From assembly GCF_001718195.1 (NCBI RefSeq), contig NZ_MCNV01000019.1, forward strand, positions 62,001 to 126,000: a stretch of DNA of 64,000 nt. The letters run 5' to 3'. The notes under the pieces were generated by a model. That model saw only the letters and a program-made list of their open reading frames with translations, did not search any database and was not told the DNA's origin. Made by a program: the position numbers and the translations under genes. This stretch comes from Paraburkholderia nodosa. Its GTDB lineage: Bacteria; Pseudomonadota; Gammaproteobacteria; Burkholderiales; Burkholderiaceae. Shown in pieces: positions 6,934 to 14,514 of this stretch; the first letter of the stretch is position 1; each line of letters starts with the position of its first letter.

Positions 6934-8735
6934 GGCCGACCCGTGTTGGGAAAGGGCCAAGCCGGTTCGCTGCTATTGAAGATCTCGGCAGGCGAAGGCT
7001 TCTTCGCCGCTTTCTTCGCGATGACGGGCTTTAGCGCAGCGGTGACCTTCTTCGCAGGTGCCTTTTTGGCCGCGACTTTCTTCGCGGGCGCCGGCGCGGG
7101 TTTGGTAGGTGCAGCTTTCGCGGTGGGCTTCGGCGCAGCGGGAGGCGTCTTCTTCGCCGGCGCCGGCTTTTCCTTCGGCTTTGGGCGCATGTCGGTCTCG
7201 ACCTGTTTGCGCACGACGCCCGGGTCGATGCCGCGCTCGCGCGCGATCGCCTCGAGCAGCTCAGGCTTGCCGGTCGAATAGGTCGGCGCGACGGATTCGT
7301 CGATCAGCGCGATATCCATCACTAGCCGGCCGAGCGCTTCGGAATCGGCCGCGATCTCGTCGACCTTCTTCGCGAAATCGGCTTCGCTGATGGCGGTCTT
7401 GCCCCAGTCGTAAAGCTTGCAGAGACGTTTCTGGTTTTCATTCCACAGACGCCGATAGAACGTGACGGCGACGATCTTCAGGTCGAAGTCATCGAGGCCG
7501 GTGCCGTCGTGCGCCTCGCGCACCTGACGGAAGAGCTCGCCGCGATATGCGTCGGCTTTCTTCTTCTTCGCGAGCTCGGCCGACTGCGACGGGTTCGAGG
7601 CCCCAGCGCTGCGCGCTTCGATGCCCTTATCGGCGAGCGCCTTCTTGAGGTCAGCCTTCGGCATGACGTCGATCAGCTTGCCGTCGTGCGGGCTCTCGAG
7701 AAGCGCCGCCGCCTTCACGCCCTTGGCACCGATGATCTGGCGATAGGAACGGCGCTTCGGATCCTCGTAGCAGGTGTCGTCGAGCTTCACCAGGCCGCCC
7801 TGCAGCTGGCTATATTGGTTGGGCAGAGCGGCCTTCGCCTCTTTGCCGGTGATGACCGTGCGCCCGGCGGCTTCTGCGTCAGCGCGCTTCTGTACGGCCG
7901 CGGCTTCGCGCTTCTTCGCAAAGCACGCAGGATCCGTGCAGATCTCTTTGCCGCGCACGTCTTCGAACAGCTCGGGCTGATTCCCGGTGCGCTTTGGGCA
8001 CGGGCCGCATGCGCCGGCCGCGGGCACGAGCGCGGCGTCGGCCGTCTTGAACGGCGCCTGATCGAGGCGCAGCATGTATGTGCGCTCGATGTGTTCCGAC
8101 GCCGCCTTGACTGATCGCGGCTCGCCGTTGATGTACGTCGCGGTCAGCTCTTTCGCCGCCTTGTCCTGCAGGTCGGTGGGGAGGCGCGCGATCATCAGCG
8201 CGGTTTTCGCGTTCAGCTTCTCGTCGAAGAACAGCTTGCGCGTCTGCGCATTGAGCGCGCACAGCTTCAGGCGCTGCGCGACGTACGTGCGGGTCTGGCT
8301 GACCTCGGTCGCGATCTGCTCGAGCGTGTGGCCGCGATCGGAAAGCACCTTGTAGCCGTCTGCTTCTTCGAGCGGATGAAGGTCGCGGCGCTGCAGGTTC
8401 TCGACGATCTGGATCTGGAGTACTTCGTCATCCGTCAGATCCCGCACGAGCGCGGGGATCAGCTCGAGCTCGACCACGCTCGCGGCGCGATAGCGGCGCT
8501 CGCCAGCAACGAGCTCGAACAGGCCGGGCTCGTCAGGCCACGGCCGCACGAGCACCGGCTGCAGGATGCCGTGCTCGCGTACGCTCTCGACGAGCTCGAG
8601 GTGCTCGGCCTCGGGGAAGCGCTTGCGCGGGTTCGTCGGCGACTTGCGGATACTGTCGAGCGGCAGGAAGTCGATGGATGCCTGTTCGGTCTGCACGAAA
8701 TAATCTCCTGATCTATTCGGGTCATTCACGCTCAT
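6930..8735 (-). CDS. ParB/RepB/Spo0J-family protein with Cys cluster and long basic tail
   Basis: 601 residues. A ParB N-domain spans about 20-120, with the CTP-binding box GERRYRA at 78-84 and ENLQR at 112-116. An HTH follows near 135-160 (HTLEQIATEVSQTRTYVAQR). A four-Cys pattern (C243, C246, C266, C271) may bind zinc, as in the PRTRC-system ParB-like proteins. The C-terminus from about 510 is a Lys/Ala/Pro-rich histone-like tail. No parA-type ATPase is visible. In an integrated phage the protein may act in DNA condensation, recombination or regulation rather than partition. Confidence 0.88.
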   Translation of the reverse strand: MSVNDPNRSGDYFVQTEQASIDFLPLDSIRKSPTNPRKRFPEAEHLELVESVREHGILQPVLVRPWPDEPGLFELVAGERRYRAASVVELELIPALVRDLTDDEVLQIQIVENLQRRDLHPLEEADGYKVLSDRGHTLEQIATEVSQTRTYVAQRLKLCALNAQTRKLFFDEKLNAKTALMIARLPTDLQDKAAKELTATYINGEPRSVKAASEHIERTYMLRLDQAPFKTADAALVPAAGACGPCPKRTGNQPELFEDVRGKEICTDPACFAKKREAAAVQKRADAEAAGRTVITGKEAKAALPNQYSQLQGGLVKLDDTCYEDPKRRSYRQIIGAKGVKAAALLESPHDGKLIDVMPKADLKKALADKGIEARSAGASNPSQSAELAKKKKADAYRGELFRQVREAHDGTGLDDFDLKIVAVTFYRRLWNENQKRLCKLYDWGKTAISEADFAKKVDEIAADSEALGRLVMDIALIDESVAPTYSTGKPELLEAIARERGIDPGVVRKQVETDMRPKPKEKPAPAKKTPPAAPKPTAKAAPTKPAPAPAKKVAAKKAPAKKVTAALKPVIAKKAAKKPSPAEIFNSSEPAWPFPNTGRP

Positions 8736-8745
8736 TCAAGAGCGT

Positions 8746-9192
8746 TCAATGCACCACGCGGGCGTCGGCCGGAGCCTGAGTGGGCGCGGTCGCGCCGAGC
8801 ACGGCTTCGAAGATCCGCGCGAGTGCCGTCGCGCTGAATCGCGGCTCAGGCGCGCCAGCGGTCGCTGCTCGTGCGCGGTAGAGCTCAAGCGCGTGGCGCC
8901 ACTCGGCGTTGTCGGTGCCGGGCTGGACCAGCAGCGGCATCCAGTTGCCGGCGCCATAAATGCGGTCGTACGAAGCGAAGAGGTCACGGCGGGTCTCGTT
9001 CACCGGGATCGAGATCGAGGGATCGACGTTCGCGCCGAGCTCGTGCGCGCAGCCCATCGCATATTCGTGATGCGGTTCCGTCTTGGGGTCGAACACGATG
9101 GTGGCGACGCGTCGGCCGTCCTCGCCGAGCGCGGTCATGTGCATTGCGAGATCGGTGGGGCGGGTATCGTTGAAGATGAAGATCGTTTTCAT
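8746..9192 (-). CDS. Phage early protein, unknown
   Basis: 148 residues starting MKTIFIFNDTRP. The first 65 residues alternate short strands and helices in a Rossmann-like pattern. The C-terminal 60 residues are Ala/Arg-rich. No motif is recognised. It lies 10 bases upstream of the ParB-like gene in the same leftward operon. Confidence 0.68.
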   Translation of the reverse strand: MKTIFIFNDTRPTDLAMHMTALGEDGRRVATIVFDPKTEPHHEYAMGCAHELGANVDPSISIPVNETRRDLFASYDRIYGAGNWMPLLVQPGTDNAEWRHALELYRARAATAGAPEPRFSATALARIFEAVLGATAPTQAPADARVVH

Positions 9193-9362
9193 GGCTTCGC
9201 TCTCTTCGAGTAATGCGTCATGCGCTGGCGCTTGGCGGCGCGCAATTGCGCGCGTGCGATTCGGTATGCGTCCCTGAAGTCCATGCTTCCGTCGTCGACG
9301 GCAGCGAACAGCTGGAAGAGGGTCGGGGCAGGCGTACGCCTCCTAGGCCGGCGCGTTTTCAT
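9189..9362 (-). CDS. Small basic phage protein, unknown
   Basis: 57 residues from the ATG at 9362 (MKTRRPRRRTPAPTLFQLF). It is strongly Arg/Lys-rich at both ends, with a central DDGSMDFRDAYRIARAQL helix. It overlaps the upstream gene by 20 bases and the downstream one by four. A later in-frame Met (MDFRDAYR) is a possible alternative start. No family. Confidence 0.55.
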   Translation of the reverse strand: MKTRRPRRRTPAPTLFQLFAAVDDGSMDFRDAYRIARAQLRAAKRQRMTHYSKRAKP

Positions 9363-9696
9363 CCTCGAACCCGAGCCGCTGCGTGGTGCCGCGGCCAGCC
9401 GGCAGATCCTGCAGAGCACGCTTCAATTCCCACGTGCCGATCGGCTGCACGCGCAGCTGGCGGACGAACAAGCGGGACGCGGCCTCGTCGAGGAACGTGA
9501 TCCCGTAGATCGCACCCTTGCCGAATGCCTTCGTGAAGGCCTGCAGCGCGGGCTCGTCGTCGGTGGCTTCGCACGCCGGCACGTCGACGCGCACGAACGA
9601 TTCGCCACCAATCGTGAGGTCGGACACGCGGCCCGCAATGCGTTGGTGTCCGAACAATTCAATCAACGCCCACTGCTCGAATTTCTGCTCACTCAT
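9343..9696 (-). CDS. Conserved phage early protein, unknown
   Basis: 117 residues (MSEQKFEQWALIELFGHQRIAGRVSD). The start WALIELFGH.RIAG.VS resembles a family of short uncharacterised phage and plasmid proteins. The body alternates beta strands (SFVRVDVPACEA; GAIYGITFLDEAASRLFV). No catalytic motif is visible. An 85-base non-coding gap separates it from the gene upstream. Confidence 0.72.
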   Translation of the reverse strand: MSEQKFEQWALIELFGHQRIAGRVSDLTIGGESFVRVDVPACEATDDEPALQAFTKAFGKGAIYGITFLDEAASRLFVRQLRVQPIGTWELKRALQDLPAGRGTTQRLGFEDENAPA

Positions 9697-9781
9697 CTCG
9701 AATCCTTAAAAAATGGGGCGCTGTACGAGCCGCCGCCGAGAGCACGCGGTCGGGGAAATTGCCGCGCACCTGAGAGCCTGA

Positions 9782-10630
9782 TTAGTTGGGCATCGCGATC
9801 GCGGCGCCAGTCGAATACGGAGGGAAATAGCGCGTCGCCCGGGCGACGGCCGTGTCGAGCTCGAGCACCGCGGCTTCGCCTTCGTCGTGCGCGAGGTCGT
9901 AGAGTGCGGGCAAACCGGTTTCGAGCGCCGCGCGCACCTCGTCGCGGTTCGCCAGACGGCCCTCGCGGTACCAGAACGTCTGCTCGGGCTCGCCCATACG
10001 GAAGATCACGCCATTGCGGACGCTCACGGCCATCGAGTCACGCGTGACCCAGACGAGCGCGACGCCCGGGTTGTGCTCGAACATCGTTCCGGCGGGTGCC
10101 TGCTTATTCACGGGCATTCCCGAGTCACGGCGCGAGGCGCGCGGATTGACGATGAACGGGCAAACCTGCGCGGCGAACTTCGCGCACTCGACGTGGCAGG
10201 GCGGCTCGCCGGACGTGCGGCTCACGGCCGACGTCGGCCCGATCACGAATGCCTTGTACTGGCCCAGCTGCGTGCCGCAGATCCAGCAGCGCTTGTAATA
10301 GATGCATGTCGCGAACTTCTCGGTGTCTGCGACGCGAAAGTCCGGCTTGCCGTCGATGCGGGCGACAAAATACGGAATCGGATAGCCGCGGGAATCCAGC
10401 GGCAGCGCGCGCATGCGCACCGGAATTTCCGGCAGGCCCTGCCGGAGCGCGATCGACGTCATGGAAACCCCATGCGGAAGGCGCGCCGCGGCCGCGCCTC
10501 CGTCAGAGCCCGATACATCGTTCGCGGGGGCGGAAAAGTGGGCGTCGTAGCGCTTCGCGACGGCGGTCATTGTCCAGGCGACGCAGCCAGTGGCCACGGT
10601 GGCGAGGCCGAGATATCCGAGCGTGCTCAT
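9782..10630 (-). CDS. Phage protein with CWICG zinc-knuckle-like region
   Basis: 282 residues from the ATG at 10630 (MSTLGYLGLATVATGCVAW). A start seven codons earlier would overlap the upstream gene. The N-terminus (about 5-25) is hydrophobic, possibly a membrane anchor. The core around 105-165 has CWICGTQLG, then EPPCHVECAKFAA..CPF. This Cys/His set is shared by phage proteins of unknown function and is likely zinc-binding. The second half has WYREGRLANRDEV and a final helical segment. Confidence 0.75.
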   Translation of the reverse strand: MSTLGYLGLATVATGCVAWTMTAVAKRYDAHFSAPANDVSGSDGGAAAARLPHGVSMTSIALRQGLPEIPVRMRALPLDSRGYPIPYFVARIDGKPDFRVADTEKFATCIYYKRCWICGTQLGQYKAFVIGPTSAVSRTSGEPPCHVECAKFAAQVCPFIVNPRASRRDSGMPVNKQAPAGTMFEHNPGVALVWVTRDSMAVSVRNGVIFRMGEPEQTFWYREGRLANRDEVRAALETGLPALYDLAHDEGEAAVLELDTAVARATRYFPPYSTGAAIAMPN

Positions 10631-10631
10631 G

Positions 10632-10907
10632 TCATTCCTCGTCTGCGTCATTGGCTGCGAGTCGCTTCAGATCGACGATCTGGTCGTCGAACGCGAAGCA
10701 CGTTTGGGTGCGGGACTCAGCGCGGGGCGTCACGTGACGGCCGACGTGGCGCTGCGGGCGGCCGACGATCTGCGCGCGGACCGCGGCTTGCACGGCGGCG
10801 CGAACCGCGGGATTGAGCAGCGCTTCGTCCGGCGCGCCTTCGACGCCGAGCGTGCGGCACGCTTGCGCGAGCAGCTCGTCGGGGAGGCGGGTGGGCGTCG
10901 GGCGCAT
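10632..10907 (-). CDS. Small phage early protein, unknown
   Basis: 91 residues from the ATG at 10907 (MRPTPTRLPDELLAQACRTL), which follows an AGGAGAC-like Shine-Dalgarno on the minus strand. Helical N-terminal half, Gln/Arg-rich middle. No motif. The 14-codon longer frame was rejected because it overlaps the upstream gene. Confidence 0.65.
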   Translation of the reverse strand: MRPTPTRLPDELLAQACRTLGVEGAPDEALLNPAVRAAVQAAVRAQIVGRPQRHVGRHVTPRAESRTQTCFAFDDQIVDLKRLAANDADEE

Positions 10908-10908
10908 T

Positions 10909-11121
10909 TCAGTCTCCTCGCGCACAAGCGAGATGTTGCAAGCCAGCACCGATGGCGAGAGCCTTCGCGACTTTCGGAAACTTGACGCTCAGGCCGCCGC
11001 ACAGACAGGCGACGAAATATTCCGTGCGGTTCGCGTCAGGCACCTTCCGAGCAAACTCGTCGGCCGATTCGGCCGCGCGCTGGATACAGTCGAGCAGCTC
11101 GCTTTGCAATGTCGGTTTCAT
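10909..11121 (-). CDS. Small phage early protein, unknown
   Basis: 70 residues from the ATG at 11121 (MKPTLQSELLDCIQRAAES). Two or three helices with a CLCGGLSV segment. No family is recognised. It lies seven bases below the short membrane protein that heads the PL operon. Confidence 0.62.
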   Translation of the reverse strand: MKPTLQSELLDCIQRAAESADEFARKVPDANRTEYFVACLCGGLSVKFPKVAKALAIGAGLQHLACARGD

Positions 11122-11128
11122 CGCGACC

Positions 11129-11347
11129 TCACAGGCAACGGGTGAGGGTGCACGTCGTGTCGCCGGCATCGACGCGGTCTTCGTATTGCTGCCAGCCCGT
11201 GTAGAGCAGATAGGCGAAGAGCACGCCGAGCACGGCGAACACGTTGCGAGCGATGCGAAGAGTCCGGACAAGAGCGCGGACGCCGCGCGCGCCGGCGCGG
11301 GGTGCTGCTGCGCTGGCGGTGGGGTTGGCTTGCTGTTGCTGGGACAT
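11129..11347 (-). CDS. Small membrane protein, first gene of the PL operon
   Basis: 72 residues from the ATG at 11347, which has a GGAG ribosome site nine bases upstream; a GTG at 11359 is an alternative. An Ala/Gln/Arg-rich cytoplasmic N-terminus is followed by one membrane helix (about 33-50, VFAVLGVLFAYLLYTGW) and a short acidic tail with two Cys. It is the first gene after the PL promoter at 11380-11408, so it is among the first proteins made on induction. Function unknown. Confidence 0.7.
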   Translation of the reverse strand: MSQQQQANPTASAAAPRAGARGVRALVRTLRIARNVFAVLGVLFAYLLYTGWQQYEDRVDAGDTTCTLTRCL

Positions 11348-11379
11348 CGTTCGCTCCACGTTGGGATCTGATGGAGCGA

Positions 11380-11419
11380 AATATAGATGTTCCGATATTC
11401 ACTGTCAATCGGAAAATCT
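11380..11419 (-). promoter_or_regulatory. PL promoter/operator of the leftward early operon
   Basis: Reading leftward: -35 TTGACA (11408-11403), 17-base spacer, -10 TATATT (11385-11380), close to the sigma-70 consensus. An inverted repeat covers it: AGATGTTCCGAT (11385-11396) and ATCGGAAAATCT (11408-11419), one mismatch apart. The same 40-odd bases appear in reverse orientation at 12302-12341 (PR). A further partial copy (CGAATATCGG, 11431-11440) lies just upstream. This is the expected layout of a repressor-controlled early promoter. Confidence 0.88.
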
Positions 11420-11467
11420 ATATTTGTGTGCGAATATCGGTTTGACGGTGGAAGTGCGCGTCGTGAG

Positions 11468-11728
11468 TCAGTCGCCGAAGCGGCCGGAATGGACTTCTAG
11501 GAGGTGGTTTGATACTTCGAGCACGATCCGCAGCAGGGCAAGAGCGTGAACACGCCGCACGATCGGCGTGGGGAATTTCACGGTGTCGCCTAAGATCTCG
11601 ATACTCAGGGAACTGCGAGGGAGGGAGCGTTTGCGAGACGTCGGAGGCTTGCGCTTGCGCTCCCGCCGGCGGCGGAATGCCACCAGATCAACCACCTTTC
11701 CGCTTGTGCCCTCGTGCTCCCCGTTCAT
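11468..11728 (-). CDS. Small basic protein downstream of the repressor, unknown
   Basis: 86 residues, MNGEHEGTSGKVVDLVAFRRRRERKRK. The VVDLVAFRRRRE stretch resembles the start of several short phage/bacterial DNA-binding proteins but is not diagnostic. It overlaps the 3' end of the repressor gene by 41 bases and so is probably co-transcribed with it in the lysogen. By position it could correspond to lambda rexA/rexB-type genes (expressed with cI), but the sequence is unrelated. Confidence 0.58.
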   Translation of the reverse strand: MNGEHEGTSGKVVDLVAFRRRRERKRKPPTSRKRSLPRSSLSIEILGDTVKFPTPIVRRVHALALLRIVLEVSNHLLEVHSGRFGD

Positions 11729-12275
11729 CTTCGGCGTGCCCCGCGTCGCGACTCGGTAATGCGCCTCTCAACGCCTCGGTCACGTTTTTGTCGAGCGAAG
11801 ATTCTGCGTCTGCTTCATTCTTTTCTAAAGGCCGAACAGAGGGCAAAGTACCCGTTTTAAGGCGAGATAGCGTGAATACCATGTCGCGAAGCGGCAAGAG
11901 TTCTTCATCCAGGCCGTTCGCGTCGGCCTCGATTGCGGCAATGATCAGCCGCGCGGCGCCGTCGCCGAGAACGCCGTCCCGGCGTGCGGCGAAGATAGTG
12001 TCGCTAAGATTCGGGTCTCTTCCCAGGGAGTTGGGATCCGTAGCTGGCTCACGATAGCCCCAGTCAGGTGCCGTCTTGGGCCCCTTTCCCTCGGCCAGCC
12101 ATTCAGGCGTGACGCTGAGGGCATACGCAAGCCTGACGGTTTGCGCGGTTCCCTCGGTGTTGCCGTTTTCGAGATCGGAAATGGCTGCCTGCGTCAGCCC
12201 GACGCGCTTGCCCAGCTCGATCTGTGTGAGTTTCGCGGCCTTTCTGGCCTCGCGGAGTCGTTGCCCAAATTTCAT
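11688..12275 (-). CDS. XRE-family CI-like prophage repressor without S24 peptidase domain
   Basis: 195 residues from the ATG at 12275. An XRE helix-turn-helix occupies about 3-62 (LREARKAAKLTQIELGKRVGLTQAAISDLENG, read in two halves), followed by WLAEGKGP. Residues 70-195 are helical and end in a basic Gly/Arg tail. There is no S24/LexA-type Ala-Gly or Cys-Gly cleavage site, Ser or Lys, so RecA-stimulated self-cleavage is not expected. It lies between the mirror-image PL and PR operators, which it presumably binds. Confidence 0.85.
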   Translation of the reverse strand: MKFGQRLREARKAAKLTQIELGKRVGLTQAAISDLENGNTEGTAQTVRLAYALSVTPEWLAEGKGPKTAPDWGYREPATDPNSLGRDPNLSDTIFAARRDGVLGDGAARLIIAAIEADANGLDEELLPLRDMVFTLSRLKTGTLPSVRPLEKNEADAESSLDKNVTEALRGALPSRDAGHAEDERGARGHKRKGG

Positions 12276-12301
12276 ATAGGGATTCTTATACAAGGGCGCA
12301 T

Positions 12302-12341
12302 AGATTTTCCGATTGACTAAAAATATCGGAACATCTATATT
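12302..12341 (+). promoter_or_regulatory. PR promoter/operator of the rightward early operon
   Basis: -35 TTGACT (12313-12318), 17-base spacer, -10 TATATT (12336-12341). Inverted repeat AGATTTTCCGAT (12302-12313) and ATCGGAACATCT (12325-12336). It is nearly identical to PL in opposite orientation and differs only in the few central bases. The ATG of the Cro-like gene is at 12349, about where transcription should start, so the first mRNA is probably leaderless. The repressor promoter must read leftward out of the same 12276-12312 interval. Confidence 0.88.
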
Positions 12342-12348
12342 TCTGCGC

Positions 12349-12570
12349 ATGACTCAAGATCCCGACCTCCAGAGCATGGTGCACCGGCTTATCGCAGCTG
12401 GGCGCACGCAGCGAATGATCGCCGACCGGCTTGGCTGCAGCCAGCCGACCGTCTCCGACATTGCCAACGGAAAGATTGGCAAAAAACGGCCGGCGTACTC
12501 GCTCGTCAAGGGACTCGTGGATCTCATCGCTGAGCTCGACGACGCGGCTCAACCCGAGGAGGGGAACTGA
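12349..12570 (+). CDS. Cro-like helix-turn-helix regulator
   Basis: 73 residues from the ATG at 12349 (MTQDPDLQSMVHRLIAAG). A clear HTH spans about 20-42 (RTQRMIADRLGCSQPTVSDIANGK). The size and position (first gene of PR, divergent from the CI-like gene) match Cro. An earlier in-frame ATG at 12313 lies within the -35 box and was rejected. The short C-terminus ends EEGN, and the stop is directly followed by the next start. Confidence 0.85.
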   Translation: MTQDPDLQSMVHRLIAAGRTQRMIADRLGCSQPTVSDIANGKIGKKRPAYSLVKGLVDLIAELDDAAQPEEGN

Positions 12571-12930
12571 ATGAAGCTTTTGTGCGGATTCGTGCTGCCG
12601 GCCATCGAAATCGGGCTCGGCTGGTTCTGGCTGGCGGGCGGCTCCAACGTCGCTGGTCGCCTGCTGACGTTTTACTGGTGGCTCGGTGTCGCGATTACGT
12701 TCGGCCTCGCCTTCCTGTTCGTGCTCGCCGCGCTCGCGAAGCGCCCGGTTCCGATTCCCGGCTCGACGCGCGCGCATCGCGTCTGGTCTCGCACGCTGCT
12801 GTTCGCGCGCGTGATCGCACAGGTTGCGATCGGCTGCACATCGCTGGCGGTTTTCACGCTCACCGGCTGGCTGTTTGCGAGACTCGCTGTCCTGCTTGCG
12901 GCCGAAGAAAAGAAGCCCGCGGGGGCGTGA
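12571..12930 (+). CDS. Small polytopic membrane protein, unknown
   Basis: 119 residues with three or four predicted membrane helices (about 3-22, 30-56, 72-92, 93-110) and a Lys/Pro/Ala C-terminus. A GAGGAGGGG ribosome site lies within the end of the Cro-like gene, directly upstream. Location between Cro and CII-like genes suggests an early host-takeover or exclusion role, but the sequence gives no function. Confidence 0.72.
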   Translation: MKLLCGFVLPAIEIGLGWFWLAGGSNVAGRLLTFYWWLGVAITFGLAFLFVLAALAKRPVPIPGSTRAHRVWSRTLLFARVIAQVAIGCTSLAVFTLTGWLFARLAVLLAAEEKKPAGA

Positions 12931-13311
12931 ATGGTTGAGCGCTCGCTGCACGAGATCCTCGCCGACGTTATCGATGCTGGCCATCGATACCCGGCACTCC
13001 AGCTGGAGATCCTGCATTGCCTCTACGAAGGCGAGCGACTCCGCGAGGGACTGTTTAGCGTGGACTGCGACGCAACCTCGCGTGGGTCGAGCGCCGGCGC
13101 GGAGTTGACCGTCCTGACTACGAAGCTGTGGCCGACAGATTGGCTGTTGCAATTCGCGCGCGCTGTTAGCTGCGGCGTTATGCCCGAGGCGGTACTGCCG
13201 ACGGCGGATGAATCGAATGGACATGTGATCTCGCGTTCGCGTGGGGAACATGAAGCGAATTTAATTACCGGTGCGTTCATGCGCATTCCTGAATATTTGA
13301 ATACGGAGTAA
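12931..13311 (+). CDS. Phage early protein, unknown
   Basis: 126 residues, MVERSLHEILADVIDAGHRYPALQLEILHCL (read as two halves). The ATG is adjacent to the TGA of the membrane protein. The N-terminal 45 residues are helical and the rest is mixed. No motif is recognised. It lies in the rightward operon just before the CII-like gene. Confidence 0.65.
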   Translation: MVERSLHEILADVIDAGHRYPALQLEILHCLYEGERLREGLFSVDCDATSRGSSAGAELTVLTTKLWPTDWLLQFARAVSCGVMPEAVLPTADESNGHVISRSRGEHEANLITGAFMRIPEYLNTE

Positions 13312-13317
13312 ACCCTT

Positions 13318-13635
13318 ATGAATGCCGTTGCCCAGACGGTCCAGAGCATGCTTCCGCGCGTGCCGATCGTCGAAAAACTCTTACGCGATGCGATCTCGGA
13401 TCCGAAGAAGAAGCAGGCGATCCTCGAAGCCACTGGCTGGGACGTCTCGATGCTGTCGAAGATCCTGTCGAACACGGCAGGCATCACGCTCGAGCACCAG
13501 ACCGCCGTCATCGACGCGCTCGACCTCGTCATCGTGCCGAAGAGCTACATGGAGTACCTCGCTCAGGGCAACGTGATCGGGAGCAACTGCCGTTGCGCAC
13601 GCATGAGCATGGGTGCGTGCGGCGCGGCCGCGTAA
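13318..13635 (+). CDS. CII-like phage transcriptional activator (putative)
   Basis: 105 residues. The core LLRDAISDPKKKQAILEATG followed by DVSMLSKILSNTAGITLEHQ has the length and layout of lambda-type CII proteins: helix, HTH reading DNA, then a helix for oligomerisation. The position (after cro, before the replication genes) fits CII. The C-terminus has an unusual NCRCARMSMGACG Cys cluster. The assignment rests on position plus HTH, so lysogeny control is an inference. Confidence 0.65.
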   Translation: MNAVAQTVQSMLPRVPIVEKLLRDAISDPKKKQAILEATGWDVSMLSKILSNTAGITLEHQTAVIDALDLVIVPKSYMEYLAQGNVIGSNCRCARMSMGACGAAA

Positions 13636-13688
13636 GAGCAGGGCCAGCAGTATTCAATTCGTCGTTTCACTGCGCGGGGTCGCAACGC

Positions 13689-13958
13689 ATGTCGTTTCAT
13701 CTTTCGAATCTCGCCTGGGATATCGAGCTTCGCGGACCGCAGAAGCTCGTTTTGCTTTGCCTGTCGCATCTGAGCGTGCAGAGCACGCGCGAGTGCAGTG
13801 TGACGATCGCGCGCCTGATGGTGCTGTGCGGCATGTCGTCGAGCGGCGTTCGCCAGCAGATCACGTCGTTGGTCGCGCTCGGCCTCGTCGAAGAGCTGCG
13901 CGACGGCCGTCAAACCTTCTACCGCGTGAACGTCCATGTGCGCGATGAGCGAGTCTAG
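13689..13958 (+). CDS. Winged-helix DNA-binding protein, unknown
   Basis: 89 residues from the ATG at 13689 (MSFHLSNLAWDIELRG). The sequence from about 15 to 80 fits a winged HTH: QKLVLLCLSHLS, then SVTIARLMVLCGMSSSGVRQ, then LVALGLVEELRDGRQTFYRV as the wing. It resembles the N-terminal domain of phage replication initiators such as the gene at 14819. It overlaps the nuclease gene downstream. Confidence 0.72.
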   Translation: MSFHLSNLAWDIELRGPQKLVLLCLSHLSVQSTRECSVTIARLMVLCGMSSSGVRQQITSLVALGLVEELRDGRQTFYRVNVHVRDERV

Positions 13959-14514
13959 AAAGGCACCGGGGATCAATGCCGGGCTCGTCGACGCCGCGAT
14001 CAGGCGCCACGTCGATCACCGCGCGAACCTCCTGATTCCCGAGGCCTCTGTCCGCTATTCGCTCGGCGCGCGCGGGCGCGGATTCGGCGAGTACCGCGCC
14101 GACTTCGTCATGGTCACGCGTGCGGGCTATGCCACCGAGCTCGAGGTGAAGGTGTCGCTGGCGGACTGGCGAAAGGATCTGTCGAAGCCGAAGTGGGTTG
14201 GCATGCCCGACTGGATCACGCGTTTCGTCTACGTCGTGCCCGAGCAGCTCGGCATTCCCGATTGGGTGCCGGCGCATGCTGGCGTGTGGCACGTATTTCC
14301 GACGCTCGTCGGTGCTCAAGACGCATGGAATGGCCCGCACCGACCAGACGGCTACGGAATCGTCGTGAAGCGCGCGCCGCACGTGCTCGGCCGCGAGAAG
14401 GTGCCGGCCGCCGTGATCGGCACCTGGCACAAAAACCTCTACTACCGTTATTGGGACCAGCGCATGACGCTCGAGCAGCGTATCCCGCGCAACGTCCGTG
14501 AGAGTGTCGTATGA
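13945..14514 (+). CDS. Putative PD-(D/E)XK nuclease (MmcB/VRR-NUC-like)
   Basis: 189 residues from the ATG at 13945; an ATG at 13936 is an alternative. The nuclease core is EYRADFVMVTRAG then TELEVKVSLADWRKDLSKPKW. That gives a catalytic Asp (ADF), a Glu-x-Lys (ELEVK), and a following Lys-rich helix typical of PD-(D/E)XK enzymes. A second block, WITRFVYVVPEQLG.PDW.P, supports the fold. It probably cuts or processes DNA near replication. The exact family and substrate are unknown. Confidence 0.75.
   Translation: MSESRKAPGINAGLVDAAIRRHVDHRANLLIPEASVRYSLGARGRGFGEYRADFVMVTRAGYATELEVKVSLADWRKDLSKPKWVGMPDWITRFVYVVPEQLGIPDWVPAHAGVWHVFPTLVGAQDAWNGPHRPDGYGIVVKRAPHVLGREKVPAAVIGTWHKNLYYRYWDQRMTLEQRIPRNVRESVV

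Noticed and set aside
12286..13251. 321-codon minus-strand frame over PR and the first rightward genes
   Set aside because: Antisense to cro-like, membrane and unknown genes and crosses the PR operator. No recognisable protein.
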